DNA of 29,683 nt from Spirochaetaceae bacterium (GTDB lineage Bacteria > Spirochaetota > Spirochaetia > B11-G9): positions 1-29,683 of the forward strand of contig DAOWMA010000001.1 in the NCBI GenBank assembly GCA_030643345.1. The letters run 5' to 3'. How positions within the stretch are numbered: position 1 is the first letter of the stretch; the number at the start of each line of letters is the position of its first letter. Shown here one piece after another: positions 9,761 to 17,257 of the stretch. Made by a program: the position numbers and the translations under genes. Below the pieces are notes generated by a model. That model did no database searches. It had not been told where the DNA came from and worked only from the letters and a program-made list of their open reading frames with translations.

Positions 9761-11160
9761 TTATACATCTCCATATAGCTGGCACTGACAACAAATTTTC
9801 CGCTATCAGGGCTATTGTTCTTGTAAGTTATTGCAATTCTATTTTTAAAACCGAAAGGTTTCCCAATCACGGCAATTATGCCGGATCTGTCTTCAATAAC
9901 TGGAATTTTCCATCTATCTTCCGGTAATACACCCCAATCACTAAATAATTTCTTTATAGGCTTAAAACCTTCTGCTAAATGAATACCATCTCCAGTCATT
10001 TTTGACCTGATAATAACAGGGTTTTTAAGATTCTCTCTGCTAAACCAGACTGTATCTTCCGGAAATTCATTCAATTCTTCAATATGAAGGCTAAAACCCG
10101 GGAATATTTCCTGGTCACCTTCCTCTATCACCTTAAGATAACTTTTTTTGGAGGAAAGGACAACAACTCTTTTCCATATTATCTTCTCTTTATGATGCAA
10201 AAGCTGGCAGTTGTATCCCTGAATTAGAATATTTGATCCACCAACAGGTTTATAGTTGAGTGCTGCACTTATAAATCTATACGACAGGCGGTTAAAGGGT
10301 CTATTTTCCCACATATCCCAGCTTTTATATAGGGTTTCCACCTGCTGATAATCCGGTTTTGCAAAAAAGTCGTCACTGTAAAACCAGGTGTCCCCCCCTT
10401 TTGTTAATTTTACACCCAGTGGAGGATTATTTGAAGTTAATACCGATCTGATACTATCCATTTTTTCTAAAAAAGTTGAAAGCGACTTTCGATATCCGGG
10501 AAATATCTCCGCAATTACAGGGATAAGTTTTAATCTTACCTTATTACGAAGATAAACTGTATCAAGATTGGTTTTATCCACTACATAAGGAATACCATTG
10601 GAATTAATATATTCCATAATCTCATGTTTCTCAAACATAATAAGTGGTCTGATAAAATATTCCCGTTTCTGAGGAATACCTGCCAAACCATGAATACCCG
10701 AACCCTGGAAAAAACGCATGATTAAAGTCTCAAACTGATCATCGAGAGTATGCCCCATTGCGATATGGCTTGCATCAATTTCTATTTTTATTTCTTCAAC
10801 CAGCCTGTATCTGTATTCTCTTGCAATATCTTCAATACTTCGTCCGGTTACTTTCGACTCAGAAGCAATTTCTCCCGGTGCTATATGTCTGATATAGCAG
10901 GGGATGTCAAGTTCAGCTACTATTTTCTCAATTTGAATGTATTCATCTGACATCTCTTTTTCAGATCTTATTCCATGATCAATATAGGCTGCATGAAGGC
11001 TGAACCCTAACGACTTTTGAATATCATTTAGAACCCACAGGAGGGCACTGGAATCAGGGCCGCCTGAGTATGCTACAAGAATTTTACTCTTATCCGATAT
11101 TCCATATTTTCTTAAAAAATCAAGAACTTTTGTTTTAATTGTTTTTTCGGTTATATTCAT
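9757..11160 (-). CDS. tilS: tRNA(Ile)-lysidine synthase TilS
   Basis: Converts C34 of tRNA-Ile(CAU) to lysidine with ATP and lysine, so that the tRNA reads AUA and is charged with isoleucine. The 467-aa protein has the N-type PP-loop YSGGPDSS at 31-38 and the family motif GHTLDDQFETLIMRFFQGSG around 136-155, followed by GIPQKREYFIRPL. The region beyond ~220 matches the TilS insertion and C-terminal substrate-binding domains in length, ending with a FKNRIAITYKN-like strand. The ATG at 11160 lies inside the last codons of pth (26-nt overlap), and its stop overlaps the ftsH start, so translation of all three is probably coupled. Confidence 0.95.
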   Translation of the reverse strand: MNITEKTIKTKVLDFLRKYGISDKSKILVAYSGGPDSSALLWVLNDIQKSLGFSLHAAYIDHGIRSEKEMSDEYIQIEKIVAELDIPCYIRHIAPGEIASESKVTGRSIEDIAREYRYRLVEEIKIEIDASHIAMGHTLDDQFETLIMRFFQGSGIHGLAGIPQKREYFIRPLIMFEKHEIMEYINSNGIPYVVDKTNLDTVYLRNKVRLKLIPVIAEIFPGYRKSLSTFLEKMDSIRSVLTSNNPPLGVKLTKGGDTWFYSDDFFAKPDYQQVETLYKSWDMWENRPFNRLSYRFISAALNYKPVGGSNILIQGYNCQLLHHKEKIIWKRVVVLSSKKSYLKVIEEGDQEIFPGFSLHIEELNEFPEDTVWFSRENLKNPVIIRSKMTGDGIHLAEGFKPIKKLFSDWGVLPEDRWKIPVIEDRSGIIAVIGKPFGFKNRIAITYKNNSPDSGKFVVSASYMEMYK

Positions 11161-11704
11161 TCATAACCCTCGCAACTGTAGTGGTTAATAGTAAAACAGC
11201 AGCTGAAACTCCCCTTTCTACACCTTTCTTAAACTCAGGCAACTCTCTCTCATCGGGTTTACTTAAAACATGAGTTATTATATTACCATACCCCGCTGGA
11301 CGTGATATTCCTATATAAATTCGAATAAAGTCATCACTGCCATAGTTTTTTATGATGGAATTTATTCCATTATGACCAGAATAAGATCCTTTAGTCTTAA
11401 TCCTGCATTCACCATAGGCTAAATCCATATTATCACAAACAACCACCGGTAAATTATCAGAACCCAAATATTTTTTAATAATACCTGGTAATATTAAACC
11501 GGATCTGTTCATAAAAGTAAGAGGTTTTATCAGGATAACTTCCCTGCTCTGATATAACCCCCTGGCAATAAGATAATTCTTAAAAAAAGGCTTCTTAAGT
11601 TTTAGAGAAAAAAAACGGGCAAGTTCATCAATAACCATGAAACCGGCGTTATGCCTGGTTCCCTGGTATTTCGGTCCTGGATTTCCCAGACCGATAAAAA
11701 TCAA
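11135..11704 (-). CDS. pth: Peptidyl-tRNA hydrolase
   Basis: Recycles peptidyl-tRNAs dropped by ribosomes. Starting at TTG 11704 gives 189 aa, the usual Pth length, beginning (M)IFIGLGNPGPKYQGTRHNAG. Key residues in this numbering are N8, catalytic H18, N66 (FMNRSG) and D91 (VCDNMD). The open frame extends upstream to an ATG at 11824, but that would add ~40 Lys-rich residues that are only the out-of-frame reading of the acidic tail of rplY, so I reject it. The TTG lies 7 nt after the rplY stop (TAG, 11712-11714), with GAGGA about 11 nt upstream; a CTG at 11707 is the alternative start. The non-AUG start and coupling to rplY suggest low, linked expression. Confidence 0.93.
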   Translation of the reverse strand: MIFIGLGNPGPKYQGTRHNAGFMVIDELARFFSLKLKKPFFKNYLIARGLYQSREVILIKPLTFMNRSGLILPGIIKKYLGSDNLPVVVCDNMDLAYGECRIKTKGSYSGHNGINSIIKNYGSDDFIRIYIGISRPAGYGNIITHVLSKPDERELPEFKKGVERGVSAAVLLLTTTVARVMNEYNRKNN

Positions 11705-11711
11705 CAGTTGT

Positions 11712-12353
11712 CTATTCCTCGGCTTCTTCTTCACCTTCTTCAGCTTCTTCGCCTTCTTCAGCTTCTTCGCCTTCTTCAATCTCTTCTTCAACCTCAAGAA
11801 CTTCTTCCTTGAAAGCTGTAACACTTACAACAACCTGTTCCATCATATTAAGAATAGTAACAGATTCAGGGACTTCCAGTTCATTCACATGAATTGAATC
11901 TCCGATTGTAAGATCTGTGATATCAACTTCAAATACTTCAGGAATATCCTTCGGCAGACATTCAACATCAATTTCGTGCAAGCGATGTTCAAGCAATCCA
12001 CCCTCTTTGACACCAACAGAAACACCTGTTAAATTTACCGGTACTCTTGTTTTCAGGGTTTGTCCTCTTGCAACTTCAAAAAAATCGATATGGGTAATCT
12101 GCCCCATCAGCATGTTTTCCTGAAAATCTTTTACCAACACCTCATAATTTTTACCGTCAACAACTATTGTTATAAGTATATTTTCAGAAATAATATGAAA
12201 TTTTGTATCAAATTCTTTTGCACCAATTGAAATATGAACAGGTTTGTTTTGTCCATAAATTACACATGGTATTTTACCCTCTTTTCTTAAACGTCCTGCA
12301 GGACCCTTTTTAAAAGTATTCCTTTCATATCCTGCGAGAGTTTTCTTCTCCAT
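11712..12353 (-). CDS. rplY: Ribosomal protein L25, CTC form, with acidic tail
   Basis: 5S rRNA-binding protein of the large subunit, in the long CTC (general-stress) form with two domains. The N-terminal L25 domain (1-90) carries the KGPAGRLRKEGKIPCVIYG signature. The C-terminal TL5/CTC beta domain (about 95-185) has VEVARGQTLKTRVPVNLTG-like and HVNELEVPE strands. The last ~25 residues are almost entirely Glu, Gly and Ala, encoded by an 18-bp tandem repeat. ATG at 12353 has a strong AAGGAG site 6 nt upstream. The gene follows tRNA-Gln(UUG) by 32 nt, and pth starts 7 nt after its stop. Fragments are given with small gaps; the full length of 213 aa fits the CTC group. Confidence 0.95.
   Translation of the reverse strand: MEKKTLAGYERNTFKKGPAGRLRKEGKIPCVIYGQNKPVHISIGAKEFDTKFHIISENILITIVVDGKNYEVLVKDFQENMLMGQITHIDFFEVARGQTLKTRVPVNLTGVSVGVKEGGLLEHRLHEIDVECLPKDIPEVFEVDITDLTIGDSIHVNELEVPESVTILNMMEQVVVSVTAFKEEVLEVEEEIEEGEEAEEGEEAEEGEEEAEE
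11735..11777 (-). repeat. 18-bp tandem repeat coding the acidic L25 tail
   Basis: Two perfect copies of an 18-bp unit (plus-strand cttcttcagcttcttcgc) at 11735-11752 and 11753-11770, then a 7-nt partial third copy. Read on the minus strand it encodes GEEAEE units at the C-terminus of L25. In the pth frame the same repeat reads as Lys/Leu-rich nonsense, which creates the false N-terminal extension of pth. Copy number could vary between strains by slippage. Confidence 0.9.
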
Positions 12354-12385
12354 GAAATGCTCCTTAAATTACAATAAATCAGATA

Positions 12386-12457
12386 CTGGGGCGGTAGGAT
12401 TCGAACCTACGATACCGGCACCAAAAACCGGTGGCTTGACCACTTGCCGACGCCCCA
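12386..12457 (-). tRNA. tRNA-Gln (anticodon UUG)
   Basis: A 72-nt cloverleaf on the minus strand. The acceptor TGGGGCG pairs with CGCCCCA, with discriminator G and no encoded CCA. The D arm is GGC-AAGTGGTCAA-GCC. The anticodon stem CCGGT/GCCGG closes loop TTTTGGT with anticodon TTG. The T arm is GTAGG-TTCGAAT-CCTAC. It lies between spoVG and rplY, 32 nt before the rplY start, and is probably transcribed with rplY from the promoter at 12537-12564. Confidence 0.96.
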
Positions 12458-12536
12458 AAGCATAGAAACCTATGACCCATGCCTGAAACGGCACATTACA
12501 GCAGCTTGTCTGAGATCAGAACAACCGGCTCCGTGT

Positions 12537-12564
12537 ATTATACTTTTTTTCTAATTAAAGTCTA
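12537..12564 (-). promoter_or_regulatory. Putative sigma-70 promoter for tRNA-Gln/rplY
   Basis: In the 122-nt gap after spoVG the minus strand reads TAGACT (12559-12564), a 16-nt spacer, then a perfect TATAAT (12537-12542). Transcription would start near 12530, about 70 nt before tRNA-Gln. Just upstream, 12561-12575 is a perfect 7+1+7 inverted repeat (tctatag-c-ctataga) that overlaps the -35 box and could be an operator; this last point is inference. Confidence 0.55.
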
Positions 12565-12579
12565 TAGCCTATAGAAACT

Positions 12580-12870
12580 CTAACTCTTTTCTTCTTTATG
12601 CGAACCATCGTTATTTATTGGCTCTTTTTCATAGGCTATTAAAATATCACTCTGAAGTTTCGATCTGAAATCGGAATTTATAGGATGTGCGACATCCTTA
12701 TACTCTCCTGTTTTTGTCTTTCGACTGGGCATTGCAATAAAAGCGCCATTCTTACCCTCAATTACCTTAATATTGTGCACAACAAAGCAATTGTCGAAAG
12801 TAACAGTCACATAGGCCTTGAGTTTACCATCTGCTCCAACCCGACGAATTCTAATATCAGTAATCTCCAT
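12580..12870 (-). CDS. spoVG: Septation/regulatory protein SpoVG
   Basis: A small nucleic-acid-binding regulator (96 aa). It begins MEITDIRIRRVG and contains KLKAYVTVTFDNCFVVHNIK and GAFIAMPSRKTKTGEYKDVAHPI, the hallmark strands and basic loop of SpoVG. In Borrelia and Firmicutes the family binds DNA and RNA and adjusts many genes; the role here is inferred from that. A strong GGAGG lies 5 nt before the ATG. It follows ispE by 21 nt on the same strand and precedes a promoter and tRNA-Gln. Confidence 0.95.
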   Translation of the reverse strand: MEITDIRIRRVGADGKLKAYVTVTFDNCFVVHNIKVIEGKNGAFIAMPSRKTKTGEYKDVAHPINSDFRSKLQSDILIAYEKEPINNDGSHKEEKS

Positions 12871-12891
12871 AAACCCTCCAAGAAGTATTAG

Positions 12892-13776
12892 CTATTCAGC
12901 TGTTGGGTAATTGTAAACTGCCTCAGGCCTGTTCGCAAGCATTTTTACTTTGTGGACCCTTATATTATTATTTTTTAATACTTTTTCAGCATTTCGGACC
13001 TTGACAGGATCACTAAATACTCCAAAAACTGAAGAACCTGTACCTGTAATTGATGAATAGTCTGAACCATTGTCATTGAGTAATTTAATTATTTTTCTAA
13101 ATAATGGATTTTTTTGATAAAGATATGGAGAGAATGAGTTGGAAAATGACCATTCAGAAGGATGATCATTCAAGTATTCAGTAGATATCTCCTCAAATGT
13201 CATAATGTGCTGATCATTATTTAATACCAGAGAAGTAAAAGCTTCTTTAGTACTGTTATGAAAACCTGTATCTACAATCAACAGCGAAAGATCATCTCTT
13301 GTCTGTAGTGAAACAAGATCTTCTCCCCGACCTCCTGCAACAGCACTTGAATCTCCCAGAAAGAATGGGACATCACTGCCAAGTTCCAGAGCTATGATTT
13401 TTAACTCATCGTCTTTTATATCAAGTTTCTGTAGTAATCGTATCCCATTTAGAGTTGCTGCAGCATCACTGGAACCTCCCCCCAACCCTGCTCCTGCAGG
13501 TATATGTTTTTTACAGCTAATAAAAAACCCGGATTTAATATCATATTTTTCCCGTAACGCAACTGCAGCTTTATAGATTAAATTATCTTCCATGGAACAA
13601 TCAAAATTCCCCAAAACGAGAACTTCATCACTTTTTACTGTTTTAATATATAATTCATCGTAGAGAGAAACCATTTGAAAAAGTGAAATAAGGTTGTGAT
13701 ATCCATCCTTACGCTTTGAAATAATCTGCAGGTGTAAATTAATTTTAGCAGGAGCCAGAATCTTAAGATTATCCAC
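12892..13776 (-). CDS. ispE: 4-diphosphocytidyl-2-C-methyl-D-erythritol kinase
   Basis: GHMP kinase of the non-mevalonate (MEP) isoprenoid pathway, phosphorylating CDP-ME. Starting at GTG 13776 the protein is 294 aa and opens (M)DNLKILAPAKINLHLQI, with DGYHNLISLFQMVSLYDEL next and the ATP loop PAGAGLGGGSSDAA at about 93-106; ITGTGSSVFG near the C-terminus is the third GHMP motif. The frame is open to a TTG at 13812, but GGAG sits 8 nt before the GTG and the APAKINL block normally lies at the N-terminus, so I choose the GTG. It is divergent from the CheX-like gene (79 nt between starts). Confidence 0.95.
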   Translation of the reverse strand: MDNLKILAPAKINLHLQIISKRKDGYHNLISLFQMVSLYDELYIKTVKSDEVLVLGNFDCSMEDNLIYKAAVALREKYDIKSGFFISCKKHIPAGAGLGGGSSDAAATLNGIRLLQKLDIKDDELKIIALELGSDVPFFLGDSSAVAGGRGEDLVSLQTRDDLSLLIVDTGFHNSTKEAFTSLVLNNDQHIMTFEEISTEYLNDHPSEWSFSNSFSPYLYQKNPLFRKIIKLLNDNGSDYSSITGTGSSVFGVFSDPVKVRNAEKVLKNNNIRVHKVKMLANRPEAVYNYPTAE

Positions 13777-13819
13777 AATTATTACTCCAAATGATAATTT
13801 ATTTATTCCCAATTTATAT

Positions 13820-13848
13820 TTGACAGCTTTATATTTGTTTTCTATAAT
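13820..13848 (+). promoter_or_regulatory. Consensus sigma-70 promoter, leaderless geometry
   Basis: TTGACA (13820-13825), exactly 17 nt, then TATAAT (13843-13848): a perfect match to consensus at both boxes. The ATG of the CheX-like gene begins at 13856, 7 nt after the -10 box, where transcription should start, and no Shine-Dalgarno sequence is present. The transcript is therefore expected to be leaderless or nearly so. Confidence 0.85.
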
Positions 13849-13855
13849 AATTCTT

Positions 13856-14323
13856 ATGGATACAAATAATCTAGATCTATTTATAAAAGCAGCAGAAGAA
13901 ATTTTTCAGGAAATAGGTTTTACTGAACTTGTCATTCAGGATAGCAGCAGCAATGAACAGGTATATGAACTCATTGCAAATATAGGCATAACCGGAGATA
14001 TTTCAGGATTTCTGCTTATCAGGTCTGATCTGGAGAGCAGTATGAAATTTATCAATAAAATGCTTACCAATATGGGAATGGAAGCTGAAGAAACCGATTT
14101 TGGGCAATTTCACAAAGAAGCCTTTGGTGAAATACTTAATCAGATTTCAGGCCGGGCTACTATGCTGCTGGAAACTTCTGATGTTAACTGCGATATCACA
14201 CCTCCTACAATTCTAATGGGGGAAAAAATTTCAATGGGTACATATGTTGCAGCTGAAATTATCCATAAGACTATTAGTGGTAATTTTGGAAGTTTTGATC
14301 TTTCAATAGGTGCAAAAGAATAA
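13856..14323 (+). CDS. CheX-like chemotaxis phosphatase domain protein
   Basis: A 155-aa single-domain protein of the CheC/CheX phosphatase fold. The CheX catalytic pattern ExxN is present as E92-ILN95 in KEAFGEILNQISGRA, and the C-terminal half has the family strand pattern (TPPTILMGEKI, then GSFDLSIGAKE). CheX dephosphorylates CheY-P in spirochaetes, but this copy lies outside a che operon, so it may act on another receiver. ATG 13856 is chosen; the upstream in-frame TTG at 13820 is actually the -35 box. No ribosome site is visible, consistent with a leaderless mRNA. The acidic protein gene follows 28 nt downstream on the same strand. Confidence 0.78.
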   Translation: MDTNNLDLFIKAAEEIFQEIGFTELVIQDSSSNEQVYELIANIGITGDISGFLLIRSDLESSMKFINKMLTNMGMEAEETDFGQFHKEAFGEILNQISGRATMLLETSDVNCDITPPTILMGEKISMGTYVAAEIIHKTISGNFGSFDLSIGAKE

Positions 14324-14351
14324 TACAAGTTTAAGGGAGGATTAAGAAACT

Positions 14352-14579
14352 ATGGAAGAAGATTTTTATGATGACAGTTTTGATGATTACGAAAATGAAT
14401 TTGAGGATAAATACTCAGAAATAGAAGATGACCTGCTTGATGATGAATTTGATGATGAATGCGAAGATGACGATGACGAATTTGAAGAAAATCTTGACAC
14501 CGACGAAGAGGATATGCTGGAAGAAGATGATGATATGGACTACGATGACGGCCTTGACTATGATGATTTCGATGAATGA
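14352..14579 (+). CDS. Extremely acidic 75-aa protein of unknown function
   Basis: About 47 of 75 residues are Asp or Glu, with one Lys, no Arg or His, and several Tyr and Phe spaced between acidic runs. No known domain is recognised. A strong AGGGAGG site (14334-14340) lies 11 nt before the ATG, and the gene follows the CheX-like gene on the same strand, so it is probably translated. Its last 22 nt overlap the 3' end of rsfS on the other strand. The composition resembles DNA-mimic or polybasic-protein-binding tails; that is inference only. The opposite-strand frame across it is a His-rich shadow. Confidence 0.7.
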   Translation: MEEDFYDDSFDDYENEFEDKYSEIEDDLLDDEFDDECEDDDDEFEENLDTDEEDMLEEDDDMDYDDGLDYDDFDE

Positions 14580-14929
14580 TAGATAATCTCACCTGAAAAC
14601 CATAACTTATCAAGATTATAGAATTCTCTCATCTCCTTATTCATTATGTTAATAATGTAGTTTCCGCAATCTATAAGTTCCCATCCGTCATCAGCTATCT
14701 GTTTGTGACGTCTTAAAATACCCACTTTATTAGTATCTAACATAACCTTAAGCTGCCGTACTAAACCCTTTAGATGACCGATACTGGTACTTGTAGCAAT
14801 AATAATATAGTCTGTCCAGCTATTCTGGTCCCTGACGTCTATAACAAGAACATTTTCACCATTATGCTCACTAATAAACTCACCAATTTCTGTTGCTATA
14901 GATTTGTCAGTTTTTACAATATCTTCCAT
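14558..14929 (-). CDS. rsfS: Ribosomal silencing factor RsfS
   Basis: Binds L14 on the 50S subunit and blocks subunit joining when nutrients fall. The 123-aa protein has the family blocks VLVIDVRDQNSWTDYIIIAT, STSIGHLKGLVRQL, GWELIDCGNYIINIM and REFYNLDKLW. ATG 14929 is preferred over the TTG one codon earlier because AAGGA lies 5-6 nt upstream. The start overlaps the end of the LytR_C gene by 23 nt, and the stop overlaps the convergent acidic gene, so transcription from the two strands meets here. It is the last gene of the rplU-rsfS string, and no hairpin terminator is visible. Confidence 0.94.
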   Translation of the reverse strand: MEDIVKTDKSIATEIGEFISEHNGENVLVIDVRDQNSWTDYIIIATSTSIGHLKGLVRQLKVMLDTNKVGILRRHKQIADDGWELIDCGNYIINIMNKEMREFYNLDKLWFSGEIIYHSSKSS

Positions 14930-16103
14930 CAAAATCCTTCCCCAATATAATTATTATTTCTGAATTATTTAAAACTGTAGTCATTGTTTTATCAAAATAT
15001 TTTTCAGGATCATATGAAATTTCATTACAAAGAATTATTTCCGCAACTTTTTCTGCCGTTGTTCGATCTCCATTCCGACTTACAATAACAGTATTTTCAA
15101 GAACATTATCATCGAAATTTGCAATCCTCGAAATGTCGTAACCAAAACTCTTAAAAACCTGTGCTGTTCTGTTTGCCAGACCAGTTTGACCCGTTCCATT
15201 TAAAATATCCATTGTTATATTAAGTTCATCTGCACTTATTACTTCAGTATTCGCAAGAGAAACAATAGTCTGCTGAACAGTTTCCCTTAGAAGATTACCT
15301 TCATAGTGCGGAAAAAGCAGATTTTTTTCGTCTACCAACCGGGAAGTCCCTAAAACCCGCTGAAAAACTATTCGTTCCGTATCCAGTTTAGTGAATATTC
15401 CAAAAAAAGAAAGAAAAGCATCTTTCTTAAGATTTGTATCAATATATGATTTAAAATATGTGGCAAATTCTTTATTTTTTAAAAATTTGCTATTAATATC
15501 AAATTGAGTAAAAAGAGACTGCAGTATCTTTTGTCTTCTACTGATATGCTCAACATCAGATAATGATCCATCATTATATTCCATATAAGCAATAGTTTTA
15601 AATCCATCAAGAACAAGATTCCCGGATGGCAGTAAAACAGGATTATCCGGATTAAGAGACTCAACCGGATTTGCAATAAATATCTTTATCCCGTTAAATA
15701 AATCTATTATATTTTTAAAATCCTTGATATCCATTGAAATATAATAGGGTATTTCCACTTTCAATATACCTGCTATCTTTTGGGAATAAACAGAAGGATC
15801 AGAAAAATCAAAAAGAATATCTATTCGATCCATTTTTTTTAATTTACTTATAATTGAACCCATATAACCAGGAATATCAAATAAAGCACCCTTGCCGGTA
15901 TTACTATCGTACAAAAGAAGATCTGAGAAGATAAGTTCACCCCCATCATGAACCATAATCAGCATATTAATTGGCTGTCCAGCTTCAATTACACTTGTAA
16001 TTTGATCAGTTTTAAGTCTGGTAAACAAAACTCCGACAGTAGCTACAGCAATAACAAAAATAAGTATAATAATTAATCTATCTAAAGTTTTTCTTTTTCT
16101 CAA
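14907..16103 (-). CDS. Membrane-anchored LCP/LytR_C domain protein
   Basis: A 398-aa protein with an N-terminal anchor (hydrophobic 9-27) and the remainder outside the membrane. Residues ~40-260 resemble a divergent LytR-CpsA-Psr domain, with LVLDGFKTIAYMEYNDG and SRRQKILQSLF in place of the usual LxGxxALxYVRxR and RQQ motifs; the Arg that binds the lipid pyrophosphate seems to be missing. A LytR_C domain follows at ~293-393, starting ITMDILNGTGQTGLANRTA. TTG 16103 has GAGG 7 nt upstream, inside the yqeK stop region. Spirochaetes commonly have such a protein between yqeK and rsfS; a cell-envelope polymer role is possible but enzyme activity is doubtful. Confidence 0.78.
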   Translation of the reverse strand: MRKRKTLDRLIIILIFVIAVATVGVLFTRLKTDQITSVIEAGQPINMLIMVHDGGELIFSDLLLYDSNTGKGALFDIPGYMGSIISKLKKMDRIDILFDFSDPSVYSQKIAGILKVEIPYYISMDIKDFKNIIDLFNGIKIFIANPVESLNPDNPVLLPSGNLVLDGFKTIAYMEYNDGSLSDVEHISRRQKILQSLFTQFDINSKFLKNKEFATYFKSYIDTNLKKDAFLSFFGIFTKLDTERIVFQRVLGTSRLVDEKNLLFPHYEGNLLRETVQQTIVSLANTEVISADELNITMDILNGTGQTGLANRTAQVFKSFGYDISRIANFDDNVLENTVIVSRNGDRTTAEKVAEIILCNEISYDPEKYFDKTMTTVLNNSEIIIILGKDFDGRYCKN

Positions 16104-16112
16104 AACACAACC

Positions 16113-16688
16113 TCAGGAATTGTTATTTTTTTCTAAATTTGAAAGTTTATCATAAAGGAGCATTGAAGATTCAGTTATCCGATAACCTTTATCCCGCAGA
16201 TACGCGGATTGAATATTCAATATTTTTAAAGTCATTTCATTAAGATCAAGTTTCATTATCATCTCTCTAAATGATGGAGTAATGTGGGCCCTTCCAGGTT
16301 CTATATAATCAGCAATAAACAGAACTTGTCCAAGACGACCCATGTCAGGATGCCCTGCTGTATGCCAGCGTACCGCCTGAAGGACCTCATTATCTTCAAG
16401 TTTAAAATTATTCCTAAGTATTTCCGCACCAAATCTACCATGAAGGAGTACTGGATTTAATTTTTCTTCCTCTGAAACAAGATATCCATCTTTAAGTAAA
16501 GTAATTCTTTTATCATCCACAGGAAGTTCTCTGGCAATATCATGGCTGATACCGACAATTCTGCCTTTATCTTCATCAAGTCCAAAGCGACTGCATAAAT
16601 CCACACATATCATTGCTGTCGATAGTGAATGATCAAGCCTGGGGATACTCAAATTCATTTCAACATATTTTCGTATTTTATTATACAT
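16113..16688 (-). CDS. yqeK: HD-domain hydrolase YqeK (Ap4A hydrolase family)
   Basis: Metal-dependent HD phosphohydrolase; characterised YqeK proteins split diadenosine tetraphosphate symmetrically. From ATG 16688 the protein is 191 aa, with H20 (PRLDHSLSTA), H49-D50 (GISHDIARELP), H83 (LLHGRFGAEIL), H109 (RWHTAGHPDMG) and D127 (FIADYIEPGR), the full metal and substrate set. The frame is open to a GTG at 16730, but the homologous start is MYNKIRKYVE, and that ATG overlaps the nadD stop by 8 nt, suggesting coupling. The nadD-yqeK pairing is widely conserved. Confidence 0.93.
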   Translation of the reverse strand: MYNKIRKYVEMNLSIPRLDHSLSTAMICVDLCSRFGLDEDKGRIVGISHDIARELPVDDKRITLLKDGYLVSEEEKLNPVLLHGRFGAEILRNNFKLEDNEVLQAVRWHTAGHPDMGRLGQVLFIADYIEPGRAHITPSFREMIMKLDLNEMTLKILNIQSAYLRDKGYRITESSMLLYDKLSNLEKNNNS

Positions 16689-17256
16689 TGTTTCTGTACA
16701 AACCTCTATCCAATATATAATTATACACACTTTCCGGAATAAGATACCTAAAGGCCTTCCCTGCTTTTATTCGCTCTCTAATATCAGTTGAAGATATATT
16801 AATTGTAACATTACTAATATATTTATAAATTAAACCAGTTTCCAGCTCAGGATCTGAATCTCTGTGGGCAACTATAATATCAACAAGATCAAGTAATTCC
16901 TTCACATTATGCCAGTCTTTCAAACCACTTACCAGATCGTCTCCAATAAAAAGACCAATCCTTCCTGAAACCCTGTATCTGTTTTTTACTGATTTTACAG
17001 TATCGATCATGTACGAAACACCACCCCGTTCTATCTCACAAAGATCGATAAGAGAGTCACTATCAGTTAAAGCTAATTCCAACATTTTAATACGATTATC
17101 AGAAGAAACCAGCTCATCACTTGATTTATGGGCCGAAATATTTGAGGGTATAAATATCACCCGTTCGTACCCCATTTGTATTTTTAATTCCTCACTTAGA
17201 TACAAATGTCCATTATGTACCGGATTGAATGAACCTCCGATAATAATCGTTCTCAA
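16681..17256 (-). CDS. nadD: Nicotinate-nucleotide adenylyltransferase
   Basis: Makes deamido-NAD from nicotinate mononucleotide and ATP. The protein shows the nucleotidyltransferase signature GGSFNPVHNGHLYLSEEL near the N-terminus, FIPSNISAHKS, and ISSTDIRERIKAG near the C-terminus. I place the start at TTG 17256 (191 aa) because GGAG is 6 nt upstream and the obgE stop is 1 nt before it; the earlier TTG at 17268 lies within obgE and has no site. The stop overlaps the yqeK start. Confidence 0.93.
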   Translation of the reverse strand: MRTIIIGGSFNPVHNGHLYLSEELKIQMGYERVIFIPSNISAHKSSDELVSSDNRIKMLELALTDSDSLIDLCEIERGGVSYMIDTVKSVKNRYRVSGRIGLFIGDDLVSGLKDWHNVKELLDLVDIIVAHRDSDPELETGLIYKYISNVTINISSTDIRERIKAGKAFRYLIPESVYNYILDRGLYRNNV

Positions 17257-17257
17257 T

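Noticed and set aside
11705..11824. N-terminal 40-residue Lys-rich extension of pth
   Set aside because: It is the out-of-frame reading of the rplY acidic repeat; Pth homology begins at IFIGLGNPG and the short form has the normal length.
13777..13812. Upstream start of ispE at TTG 13812
   Set aside because: The GTG at 13776 has a correctly spaced GGAG and matches the family N-terminus.
13820..13855. Upstream TTG start for the CheX-like gene
   Set aside because: The TTG is the first part of the -35 box TTGACA, and the added residues are a reading of the promoter itself.
14350..14613. His-rich 87-aa frame on the minus strand
   Set aside because: Antisense shadow of the Asp/Glu-rich codons of the acidic protein, with no ribosome site or family.
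16689..16730. Upstream GTG start of yqeK
   Set aside because: It lies inside nadD, and YqeK homology starts at MYNKIRKYVE.
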